A stretch of DNA of 64,000 bases from Isoetes taiwanensis. Taxonomy: Eukaryota; Streptophyta; Lycopodiopsida; Isoetales; Isoetaceae. The position numbers were made by a program, and so were the translations under genes. The notes beneath the pieces are model-generated. The model saw nothing but the letters and a program-made list of their open reading frames with translations, was not told the origin of the DNA and ran no database searches. The DNA lies in the NCBI GenBank assembly GCA_021234155.1, contig JAJEKV010000509.1:1-64000 (forward strand), read 5' to 3'. Shown piece after piece: positions 54,174 through 64,000 of this stretch; position 1 is the stretch's first letter; each line of letters begins with the position of its first letter.

Positions 54174-54796
54174 CTATTTGTTGGCATTAGATGTAGACGC
54201 TCGATGATCTGTTCCGATTGCATGGGGAGAAGTGTGCGGCGCCTGAGCAGCAGTTGCAGGAGCAGTTGGAGTAGCAGAAGCAGGAGGTGCAGTAGGGGTA
54301 CTGGTGGCAATAGCAAGAGTGGCAACAGCATGACGCATTGCATCGGTGACCTCAGCAGGCGCCGACCTAAAAATGCGAAGCTTGCCTCGGAACAGGCCTG
54401 CAGCGCCCCCTCGATGGCGGACATCCCTAACTTGAGCCAACTGTTGCCGGCGGGACTCTTTTTGCATCGGAGTGAGATCCTAGTCGTCATACAGGGTAGT
54501 CCCTTTCAATTGCCTACTCTGACACAAAATTGCCTCACACACGTGCATGTTTGCCACCGTGAAGGTGACAACGCGCGGGCGATCTGTGCGTTGAGCCCCA
54601 AGGCGGCTTGCTCGAACAATGTGGATTGTGGTCTGAAATGCCATGCGAGATAGGATCTGATCCTGGATGTGCTTGGCGAGATCCTCTCCTGCCTCCTCTA
54701 AGAGTCCGCGTATCACCACATTATGACGTCGTCGGCCCTGCTCTTGCTACTCACTGAGTCGCGGGGCAACATTAGTTGTCCCAGCAGGTGATGCCT
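54174..54796 (-). pseudogene. LINE relic 2: ORF1 (RNA-binding protein) C-terminal part
   Basis: Minus strand: LLEEAGEDLAKHIQDQILSR, TDRPRVVTFTVANMHVCEAI, LCQSRQLKGTTLYDD, a stop, then LTPMQKESRRQQLAQVRDVR and GLFRGKLRIF, followed by an Ala/Pro/Thr-rich tail. RPR-V-F---R--I--SR-LKGT--YD-DLTP-Q---RR is the RRM/CTD pattern of plant LINE ORF1. It is interrupted at 54797 by the target duplication of family C; the missing N-terminal part probably resumes at 62241. Confidence 0.75.
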
Positions 54797-54801
54797 GTTG
54801 T
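54797..54801. other. target site duplication, family C (left)
   Basis: TTGTC, identical to 62236-62240. Confidence 0.75.
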
Positions 54802-56395
54802 CTGTGATGCTCCCCGAATCCATACGATGCTCCCATCGTATAAATACGGGAAATTTTCCTCCCATGGCGAATCCATCACCACAGAAAGGCCCTTCGTCTG
54901 ACTCGGACCACTTGTGATGGCCAAGTGTCCGGGTGAAGGACACGGAGGTGTCATTCGTCCCACGCCTTCTATGGGAATCCTATATAGCGGAAGCGTACAT
55001 ACATGTTAGCACCTAGCAACAATACTAATAAATAATATACCACCACGAAGGGTGGTCCATCATCATCAATATAACTAACAACAGAATACCAACATAACAA
55101 AGGAAATACACCATAACTAAGAGCTCTACCCAGGGCTCAGACTCCATGGGGTCGACTGACGGTCAGGCCCTCAAGATACCAATAGACAGAGGTATAACAT
55201 GGCATTGGCTGGCATAAGACAATGGCTAGGGTAGTCCACTCCATTCGCCCCTCTTGTGCACACTTTGCAGATAGGCTGAATCATGCTATGACGTGCTTGT
55301 AGCCCTCCGGAGACGCAATCCTAAGGAATCACCCTTCGGGACTACTCCGAGTTACATCTCCCCAGTCCGATGAGGCAGGTCAGAGAGGCGTCTCCTTCTC
55401 GAGCATGACGGATCCCTGGGTGTGCTAGAGAACACGTGCCGCATCAGTGACCCCCGCATCGGTACCCGACTTACTCCCCTAAATCTAAAGGCTGGCTCAC
55501 CTGCCTGTTCGAGCCCAGGGCGTCCATATAGGCACATCCCTCCGGCCCAGAGAGTGTCAGACCCATACCTGGCCCACACACAGTGACCGGCTATAAGCCT
55601 AGCACACTATAGGAGTCCTGTAGCCGTGCTAAGCAAGACCCCACCCTTGATTCACCATCATACTCGTTATCTGGTGCTGAACCACATCATAGCATCCTCA
55701 GCCAGGTTAGCTCTTGTGCACAGGCCGCATTTACTGGGTTTTAAGGGTTCTATCTAGGAACATCTCTACTTCTAGATGGCCTTTAGGTCTCTACACCCCT
55801 TTTACCCATACAACACAGGAGGAACAGAGAGAAAGCTATCCTTATACATCCATCCATCCATAGCTTCGAATAGAACATAAAATAGAGATTAACCATGCAT
55901 CTATTCATACAAGGGTTAATCCTAGCTACCTTCTGAGCATACAAGGGTTAGTCCTATGACTATCTAGGAATCCAGGCTATCTACGTACTAACCAGGATCA
56001 TAGCTAGATCCATTATCTCTCTGGTTCTCCATCCCTCTGGCTGGAACATGGTGGAACAACAGCTCCTCCTCCACCAGCCTCCCCCAATTCGAATTGGGGC
56101 AAATGGGGGTATAAAACCCTAATTTGGGTCCCAAGTTAGCAACTCTTCCTTGCCAATCGATTTGGGCCAGGTGGCAACTCTGGGTTGGCTAGTATTAACT
56201 AATTTAATATTTTAGCCCCAATATTAGGTTAAGCCCTAAATTCGAATTAGGGTTTTGGGTTAGGTTTCCATCTTAATAATTAATAATTAACATAGCTAAC
56301 CTTAACGTATGAATAATTAATGTGCCATTAATTATTCATAGTGACGTGTCATGTATTTATACTTAAAAAGGCATATAAATACGTGGAATGTCACA
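54802..56395 (-). repeat. 3' LTR of LTR element family C
   Basis: Plus strand TGTGATGCTCC...GGAATGTCACA, 1594 bp; partner at 60441-62235. Inside it adjoins a polypurine tract on the minus strand (56396-56408, AAGGTGGGGAGAA), identical to that of family B. Near-identical to its partner apart from a strongly diverged patch at about 55310-55680 and the SINE in the other copy. Confidence 0.93.
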
Positions 56396-59300
56396 TTCTC
56401 CCCACCTTAAAAATGGTGTTGTCCTCAGCATCAAGACTACTCTTGTTGTAGGACAACACATTGTACCTTGGAAGGAAGTCTCCCCTCCTTAAAGAGATAG
56501 CGTGAGATTATAAGTCACACAGACTTTGTCATGTTCAAAGTGATTAAGTTTGAAATGACTTGTAATGTGCAATTTATAACTATGGGATATAAAAGGTAGA
56601 GGTGTAGGTCAGACATGATCATCTTTTAGGACTGTCAAAAGTCAACAGTCAAGGTTTGTGGAAGTCTCACTGTTTTCACAGTATACCTAATTTTGAATTC
56701 ATTGCCCGTACACATAGATGTAACTGATTATATATTATAAACGGGTATAGATATAAAGAACTTCTATTTATTCTTTTAATATAGTGGACAGTTATAATTC
56801 TATCATACTACAACTCATTCTAATGCTATTAAGCTATGTCTATATGTTTATTATATTTTCCCTTCACCTTACAGTTTGTTTTATTACAGTGAGCCCTAAT
56901 TTAATTTTTGTATCTAAATTTTGTTTTCCTATTTTGTTACAGATTTAACAACTCGTATATTGCTATCCTCATTGTTTTACATACCCTTTACAGTTATGCT
57001 TACCCGTTAATACAATTATATATTGTACTGTATCTGACATTTTTACCTATATACTTTAATATTAATTACAGAGACATGTTCTTCATCATTTATTATTCAT
57101 AACCTTGTTATAACATAATCTAAGTCTCGTTATTCCCTCAGAAGTTTATGTAGGACAAACATAATTATCTCCTTCTATTGTATTGTGTTTAAATAGCTTT
57201 TTCAATTATCTTTAATGTTTCCACACTCACACTCTCTATCTTTACCATAGTTTACACTCACATGAGGACACATATTAATTCATTGGTTATGTCTATACAT
57301 TTACCAGATGTCCAGATATTCTTACATTGACATCGCAAAGATACGGCGGAAGCAATGGCGCCTGTTATATAGCGATGGTTGAGCAGGTCCTGAACTCTTG
57401 GTTGAAGTAGAAATGTGGCACGTTGGGAATACGGAGTGGTAAGGTATCCTTATTTTGGATCGATAGTCGAGAGAATTGGTGTGACGTAGAAGGAGACTGG
57501 ATATAGCACCATATATTTGAGGGAGAAGTGGTATATGATTATCTGCCATAGACCACGTCATGAAACTAAGGTGGAAACTGGATTATAAGTACCCAGCTCA
57601 TGAAAGAGAGATCACTTTAGAAATGTAGGTTTCGACAATGGTGGTGATGGTATAGAATGTGGACCCGACATTTTATAGCTATTGCTACTTAATCGAGTCG
57701 CGGAAAGGTAGAGAATAAGGGTATGAGGATGCAGATTCATAAACTAGGGATTATAAAATTATGCATATATTGCATTTCGTAAGGAGATTGATGTTCCTGA
57801 GGTGTGCAATAAAAGTGCAAGGGTATGCATGAGTAAGATGACCACATAGCCACGTGGATACACTTATCTTGCTAGCAGAAGGTACAAGCGTCTGAAAGCT
57901 ACAATGTATGTTGGAGCTTTGGTGAAGCTAGATTATGAAGGAAAGTTGACCTTCAGCTACTGATACATTAGGGAGGCAAGTAATGTACCCACACGACAAG
58001 TGGGAGACAAGAGGTGCTTGAAAGGTGTAAGTTAGAATATACATGACTCGAACATCGATACAAGTCCGGGTTATATCAAACATAGGTAATTGTAGAAAGG
58101 CTCACAAAATACAAGGCAGGCACCTTGATGACTCCAGGTAACTTACGATTCTTGCAAAGGCTCAGTCGCTCTAATTTAGGCCATGACTATGGCTTAAATG
58201 AGGATGCCAAGTCATTTGGAATGCCACAACAGCAGCATAATGTCATGACAGAGAAATGTAATGACTAATATTTCTAGGATGTAGGACAATATTGAATCAT
58301 AACCCCCAATGATAGGTGGGTTAACAATATAGGGAGCATATAATAGCGGCTTAGAAGCCACAAGACGGTTAACGAATATATAAAGGAGTAATTGGATTGA
58401 TGACGCTACTGAATAAAGGTCACAGTCAAAGGGTGAATTGTAGACGATGTGCCAAGCGTAAGGGCTGGGATATTGAAAATTGGCCATAGACGTAGAAAAC
58501 ATACTGAAGAAGAGAAGGAATTAAGGACCCTTATTAATGATATTTAGCAATTTGGATAGGAAGGTTATTACCTAACATGAAGGGTGGTCTTTGCTAACAT
58601 GCAAAGATAGACTTGCGGCTTGAAAGGCAGCAAGAGATGAAAAACTCTTTAAAGATTTGGTGTGTGGTTTAGGGAGGAAGACTTCCATGCCCTAGGACAA
58701 CATGGTGAATTGAGTTCACCAAGAACCTTTTTAATAGAAGAGGCCTATCTTGAGAGGTCTTTGATCTTTGAGTGGTACTGTCCTTTAAGATATTTACATA
58801 ATCCCTTGGACATATAGGTGCATTTGCGGAACTTAACGCCGTTTGGGCACTTAAGGAATGGTTGGAAAGACTTTGCCCCAACCCGATCTAGATACCCTAG
58901 AAGGAGGTGACTTACTAGTCAACAATGGTTGGATGCCATTGGACCGTTACGGTGGAAGAACCCCAAAAGAGGGTAGACCGCTGTCAATTTGACAGGCGTG
59001 TGGTGCAGATAATTACTCACAGCCATATAGGCAGTAATGTTTGGCACAAAATAATACTAAAGTTTGTACTCTAGATAAATTAGAGTAAAGTGTTGACATT
59101 GTTGTGGGGGTTCTAAAACAAGCCCTCATTACGTGTTACAGAGTATGTATCGCGATTTGGGGAAATGGTCCATAAAAAGAACACGACCATTGAGAAGAAG
59201 TAGTGAAGGGTGGTAGGATTAAAGCTACCCATGTTCTAGAGGGGCGCTGTATGGCAGTCCCTAGTTGGTTGGGCGAAAAGAGATCCTTTCTCTGGAAAAT

Positions 59301-59771
59301 GAGACGAGTTAAGACTTGGACACTGAAGAAAAAAATAACATGAGGACATGAGTGTAATGTAGATTAAGTCATGGCAGGGTCGGAAGAAATTTTATTATCA
59401 AGGCATTTACTAAAGGAAAAAAATATTTAAAGCTATAGGTCTAGGAACGTCGATAACTGGACGTTATTATCATCGCCTAAAGAATATCCAAGGTGAATAG
59501 TGGATTAGAATCCAACTTGGAAGTTTCTATCTTACTCCGAGGAATTTCCTTCCATCGCTCAGCGTGAACGTTTGTCGATATAGTTGCGGAAACATTCCGC
59601 AGTGATAATAATAACCCTTAAGGTATTCCTAGCTCACCATGGCTGCACAAGTCTGGCGGAGTTGTTGCCACCGCAGCGTTGGTTCAGGGAAGAGTGATGG
59701 TAGACAGAAGTCTTTCTAGAGAAACAGAGATATTATTGGTTAAGTATAACAAGAGACTACTATATTAACTA

Positions 59772-59853
59772 AAAAGAGGCTTACCCTGTTGGTAAAGGGT
59801 TTGGTTGGGTGGTCGGAGGTCAAGGGTTCAAGACCCCATAGTAGCCTTTTATA
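59772..59853 (+). repeat. tRNA-like block (possible SINE fragment)
   Basis: TTGGTAAAGGGTTTGGTTGG and a B-box-like GGTTCAAGACCCC, spaced as in a tRNA-derived SINE head. No full tRNA cloverleaf can be drawn. Confidence 0.35.
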
Positions 59854-59929
59854 TAAATGTTGCTATGTAGAGAAACAAGGTATATTATATGTGTATAAGA
59901 AATGTATGTAACATATATATGACATTCAA

Positions 59930-60010
59930 GAGGGCTTGGTGTTGTGGTAAGCATCTAAGGTTGGAGTTGAGAGGTCATGGGTTCAAATATGGGTCAAGGT
60001 GCCAAAAAAA
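59930..60010 (+). repeat. second tRNA-like block (possible SINE head)
   Basis: A-box-like TTGGTGTTGTGGTAAGC and B-box-like GGGTTCAAAT about 35 bp apart, followed by an A-rich stretch. Probably a SINE fragment within family C. Confidence 0.35.
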
Positions 60011-60426
60011 TATGTATATTTGAAAAAAATATCAAACTTTTTATACGGCAGAAATACGCATTTTATACGGTCGGGCGCCGGTCCCCTTATACGTGTTTCT
60101 ATTTGAATTTTAAGACGCCCAAACGTGAGCAGCGCCCGAGTTGACTTTTGGCCCACTTTTGATGCCGGTTGTTGATGCCCCTGGGGTAATTGAACCATGC
60201 CCGACGTGTTGGCGCCAAAATCGCTTCAATCCGAGTTACCTAGAGAAAGTTATGATTTTAAGGACTCACACCTTAATTCCTAACTAGCTTAATCCTCCCA
60301 TAATTAGGTCAACATACATACTAGCTATAGAATTAGAATAGTTTACCCTAGATTAAAGTCTCGTACTACCTATCGACTAACGAGTTAAGATATGGCCAGT
60401 GCTATGATCTGGTCCACCAAAATCAT

Positions 60427-60439
60427 GGCTCTGATACCA
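60427..60439 (-). other. primer binding site, family C
   Basis: Plus strand GGCTCTGATACCA, minus-strand TGGTATCAGAGCC, a perfect tRNA-iMet PBS one base inside the 5' LTR. Confidence 0.9.
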
Positions 60440-60440
60440 T

Positions 60441-62235
60441 TATGACGCTCCCTGAGTCCATACGATGCTCCCACCGTATAAATACAGGAAATTCCCCTCC
60501 CATGGCGAATCCATCACCACAGAAAGGCCCTTCGTCTGACTCGGACCACTTGTGATGGCCAAGTGTCCGGGTGAAGGACACGGAGGTGTCATTCGTCCCA
60601 CGCCTTCTATGGGAATCCTATATAGCGGAAGCGTACATACATGTTAGCACCTAGCAACAATACTAATAAATAATATACCACCACGAAGGGTGGTCCATCA
60701 TCATCAATATAACTAACAACAGAATACCAACATAACAAAGGAAATACACCATAACTAAGGGCTCTACCCAGGGCTCAGACTCCATGGGGTCGACTGACGG
60801 TCAAGGCCTCAAGATAACAACAAACAGAGGTATAACATGGCATTGGCTGGCATAAGACAATGGCTAGGGTAGTCCACTCCATCCGCCCCTCCTGTGCACA
60901 CTTTGCAGATAGGCTGAATCATGCTATGACGTGCTTGTAGCCCTCTGGAGATGCAATCCCAAGGAATCACCCGCCGGGACTACTCGAAGTTACATCTCCC
61001 GGTCCCGATGAGGCGGTCGGAGGCTTCTCCTTCCCAAGCATGACAGCATCCGGGTGTGCTAGAGAACATGTCGCGACAACGACCCCCAGATTCGGTGCCG
61101 ACTTACTCCCCTAAATCTAAAGGCCGGTCCACCTGCCCATTCGAGCCCAGGGCGTCCATATAGGCACATCCCTCCGGCCCAGAGTGTCGGGACCCATACC
61201 GGCCCACACACGCGGGACCACTATAAGCCTAGCACACTATAGGAGTCACAGAGTCGCTAGTCAAGACCCCCCCGATTCACCATCATACTTTCGTTATCGG
61301 GTCTTTGAACCACGTCATAGCATCTTCAGCCAGATTGGCTCTTGTGCACAGGCCGCATTTACTGGGTTTTAAGGGTTCTATCTAGGAACATCTCTACTTC
61401 TAGATGGCCTTTAGGTCTCTACCCCCCTTTTACCCATACAACACAGGAGGAACAGAAAAAAAGCTATCCTTATACATCCATCCATCCATAGCTTCGAATA
61501 GAACATAAAATAGAGATTAACCATGCATCTATTCATCCAAGGGTTTGCATACAAGGGTTGGCGTTTGGTCTAGTGGTAACACACTAGTTCCTTAGCAATG
61601 TGGTCTCGGAGTTGAGACCGCTTGATAACTCCTTTTCGATGCTTGTTGGGGGGTCAAATCCTAACGAGGCCGCAATGTAAGGTGGTTGGGGGCAGGGCCC
61701 AACCGAGCAATGTAGTGTGGTGTGTGGTCACATGTCCAGTTGGATGCTGCCTAGTAGCGTGACGTTAAAATACTATCTATCTATCTACCTATGACTATCT
61801 AGGAATCCAGGCTATCTACGTACTATCCGGGATCATAGCTAGATCCATTATCTCTCTGGTTCTCCATCCCTCTGGCTGGAACATGGTGGAACAGCAGCTC
61901 CTCCTCCACCAGCCTCCCCCAATTCGAATTGGGGCAAATGGGGGTATAAAACCCCGATTTGGGTTCCAAGTTAGCAACTCTCCTTTGCCCAATCGATTTG
62001 GGCCAGGTGGCAACTCTGGGTTGGCTAATATTAACTAATTTAATATTTTAGCCCCTTTTAATATTAGGTTAAGCCCTAAATTCGAATTAGGGTTTTGGGT
62101 TAGGTTTCCATCTTAATAATTAATAATTAACATAGCTAACCTTAGCGTATGAATAATTAATGTGCCATTAATTATTCATAGTGACGTGTCATGTATTTAT
62201 ACTTAAAAAGGCGTATAAATACGTGGAACGTCACA
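60441..62235 (-). repeat. 5' LTR of LTR element family C (with SINE insertion)
   Basis: Partner of 54802-56395. It is 200 bp longer because of the SINE at 61560-61790. The outer end GGAACGTCACA is followed by the TTGTC target duplication. Confidence 0.93.
61560..61790 (+). mobile_element. tRNA-derived SINE inside LTR C
   Basis: Present only in this LTR. Starts GGCGTTTGGTCTAGTGGTAA with an A box (TGGTCTAGTGG), then GTGGTCTCGGAGTTGAGACC with a B-box-like part, a unique body, and a (TATC)n tail at about 61771-61790. Placement within one LTR shows that it inserted after family C did. Confidence 0.8.
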
Positions 62236-62240
62236 TTGTC

Positions 62241-62326
62241 TGGAGCGTGTGGGCTGTTCATAGCAAGGGCGGTGTGGTAGATGTCGCAAAGCTTTTCTAG
62301 GAATAGTTTTCTTCTTCATATCCATC
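62241..62326 (-). pseudogene. probable continuation of LINE relic 2 ORF1
   Basis: Joining the minus strand across the TTGTC duplication gives an open reading through this segment into the ORF1 part below 54797 (KLCDIYHTALAMNSPHAP, then DNRHHLLG). Supports insertion of family C into the LINE; the stretch is too short to be sure. Confidence 0.4.
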
Positions 62327-62369
62327 TATTCTATTCTATTATATTCTATTCTATTCTATTCTATTCTTA
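62327..62369. repeat. (TATTC)n microsatellite
   Basis: Eight or nine units of CTATT with one interruption (TATATT). Confidence 0.95.
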
Positions 62370-62374
62370 TAGCG

Positions 62375-63880
62375 TTGCTTGTTGCATTTCGGGCACTCAT
62401 GTAATGTAGCATATGCATTCCGATATAACACACAATCATTTGGGCAAGCATGAATGCAATGATATTCCAACCCTAATGCACGCAAGATTTCCCTTGCTTC
62501 TCTTCTTGATTTGGGAAGACAATGACCAGCAGGTAGTATTTTACTTAGCAAGCTACCCAAAAAAGAAGAAGAAGTTGATGTCATCATCTAAAAGTGGTAA
62601 ATGGTTTTGTAAGAAAATAATTTACCCATTCAAACAAACAAGATACCTAAGTAGCTCCGATACACTGTTATTGCTCCATGCAAATTTTTGTTGAAGATTC
62701 AGAATTAGCAAGCATGTTGCAAGACGTGACATCCTAGCCGCAGGATATAGTGATTTGCCTGCCTCATCTTTGAGAATACTTGCATCTTCTTTATCACCTT
62801 CAATATTGGTCTCTTGATTGGCATCATGATTCTCTCCATCTATAATAGGATAATAGTTATCAATAGCTTCAATTAAACCGGTCTCTGGGACCTCTCTTCC
62901 TATTGCAGATGTTGGTTCAGAGCTTGATGTAGACTCTCCATTAAACTGCAATTATTCCCACATTAGTGCAATATTTGTTCATATAGATATTCAATTGTCT
63001 AAGGGAAGAATCATCATGCAAAACACCATGCAATTACAAAGTACGTACATGCTAAATAGTAGTTGTTTTGCAAAGTTAATCAAATTACAGTAGTACACAA
63101 TAAATAGTAGCTGGCTACATAAATAGAAAATAAGAATAAAACTTATAAAGTAATCGTAATCCTGCCACTGGAATCTTTCTAGATGGTGCAATCATATATC
63201 GACATCCCCAATAGACAAACTCCTCCAACATTGGTGGAAGTGGTCCTTCCCAACAACCAAATGTCCTACGACTAAATGGAACAATTGCATTTTTAAGACT
63301 GTCTGGCATATGAGCATGGTAATCTCCATCAATCTCATTAATATGTGAAAGAGAATATGTGCTAAAATAGGCCTTGATTGAAAGTGTTGCAGACTCCCCC
63401 CTTGTACGTCCTCGTACTTGTTGAGTGTCAACTAATCATTGAAAGAGGTACTTGAACCTCGTTCACGGCGTCTGCGAAGCCGAATTCTAGGTGGTGTGGA
63501 TGAGGATGTGGATGGGAATCTAATTTGATGTCCAGGTGCAATTGGTGAACTATGTTGTAATCCCCTCATGTACTGCAAGATTATCCAAATTCTAGTGTTG
63601 CCAAAAAACAAAGATAGAGAAAAACTTTATGCACATACCTCATCAGCTTTTCGATGCATCCGTCTTTCAGAATAATCAGGAGGAGGTGCATCTGCACACC
63701 ATCCAAATTTTATTTTATGATCTTCTCTGACGCTGTACTCTAGTTTTCTCACACCACGACACTTCAAGCACCAAGAAGGCCATCTAGATTGATATAAACT
63801 TTGGATGGGATCGACTCTTGCATTATCTGATCGTGCACCTCTACTAGAATGCGAAGAAGAAGAAGAGTCCATCCTGCATG
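62375..63880 (-). pseudogene. CACTA (En/Spm)-type transposase, 5' exons
   Basis: Minus strand. Exon 1 starts at 63872 (MDSSSSSHSSRGARSD, RWPSWCLKCRGVRKLEYSVR) and ends near 63640 at GAG|GTATGTGC. Exon 2 begins after TTGCAG near 63575 (YMRGLQHSSPIAPGHQI, basic run) and meets a stop near 63436. A further segment is DGDYHAHMPDSLKNAIVPFS, RRTFGCWEGPLPPMLEEFVY (about 63330-63200). Then FNGESTSSSEP to MSRLATCLLILNLQQKFAWS, NNSVSELLRYL (62950-62640), and LLSKILPAGHCLPKSRREAR, EILRALGLEYHCIHACPNDC, VLYRNAYATLHECPKCNKQR (62555-62370). The IHACPNDC-LYR--YA-LHECPKC block is diagnostic of TNP2-like CACTA transposases. The catalytic part further 3' is missing, cut by the microsatellite, so this is a fragment. 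Confidence 0.8.
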
Positions 63881-64000
63881 TAACAAATATTTCAATTGTA
63901 AAAGGTGTAGTTTTATTGGAAATAAGAATATTACAAAATCAAATTAACTATTGTTTTCGACGAGTACGATGTATCCTATTTTTTCTTGAGGGTCCTGCAC
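63881..64000. other. window end, upstream of the CACTA-type exon
   Basis: AT-rich, no further feature seen. Confidence 0.4.

Larger units (their letters stand above)
56396..60426 (-). mobile_element. interior of family C: non-autonomous, no pol
   Basis: 4 kb between the LTRs with no ORF above 100 codons and no gag, protease, RT or integrase motif on either strand. It has a PPT at 56396-56408 and a PBS at 60427-60439, so it can be mobilised in trans by an element sharing those signals (the PPT equals that of family B). Two tRNA-like blocks lie at 59772-59853 and 59930-60010. Otherwise it is AT-rich to 57300 and then mixed. Confidence 0.8.

Noticed and set aside
59772-60010. True tRNA genes
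   Set aside because: B-box-like words are present but acceptor and anticodon stems cannot be paired; better read as SINE fragments.

Overview
This is nuclear DNA of a land plant, almost entirely made of nested, mostly decayed transposable elements. The evidence is the mix of families: Ty3/gypsy chromoviruses primed by initiator tRNA-Met, LINEs, a Helitron-type protein, a CACTA-type transposase with introns, and tRNA-derived SINEs. No single-copy host gene was recognised with confidence. The style (very repeat-rich, long degenerate arrays) suits a large genome such as a fern, lycophyte or bryophyte, but the species cannot be named from sequence alone.

Layout. 1-5235: nothing recognised. 5236-6844: 3' half of a chromovirus (family A, minus strand). 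6845-about 9200: fragment of a second LTR element (family E, plus strand) with LTR end, PBS and a histone H3-like gene. 9780-17060: a zone of GTGGTG/CACATGTG-rich arrays, a hairpin array and unassigned ORFs. 17250-18659 and 31768-33500: two halves of a decayed minus-strand transposase-like gene. They are split by family B (18660-31767), a 13.1 kb chromovirus with 1.55 kb LTRs, PBS, PPT, a histone H3-like first ORF, a second ORF with its own TATA box, and a gag-pol relic. 33826-34770: a family-E-like leader and ORF, then a PBS/LTR end (family D). 35611-37053: an intact Helitron-type N-terminal ORF. 38474-44062: family A full-length element (minus strand, 5-bp target duplication) with a heat-shock element in its LTR and a scrambled gag/5' LTR. 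44356: Helitron-like 3' terminus, followed by a 1.7 kb polypyrimidine tract. 46850-51100: LINE relics, interrupted by a copy of the polypyrimidine tract. 52068-52673: foldback element. 53110-54796: another LINE. It is interrupted by family C (54802-62235), a non-autonomous LTR element that itself carries a SINE. 62327-63872: microsatellite and CACTA-type transposase exons.

The most notable system is the pair of LTR elements (families B and E) that each carry, between the PBS and gag, an ORF with a histone H3 N-terminal tail (MARTK / MARIKCTARK), a long linker and a recognisable H3 histone fold ending at the normal H3 C-terminus. Family B also encodes a pol with a C-terminal chromodomain-like segment. 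One element would therefore encode both an H3-tail mimic and a potential reader of methylated H3. Both copies now contain frameshifts or stops, some of which may be sequence errors. The second system is family A, whose LTR has a perfect four-unit heat-shock element about 70 bp upstream of a TATA box.
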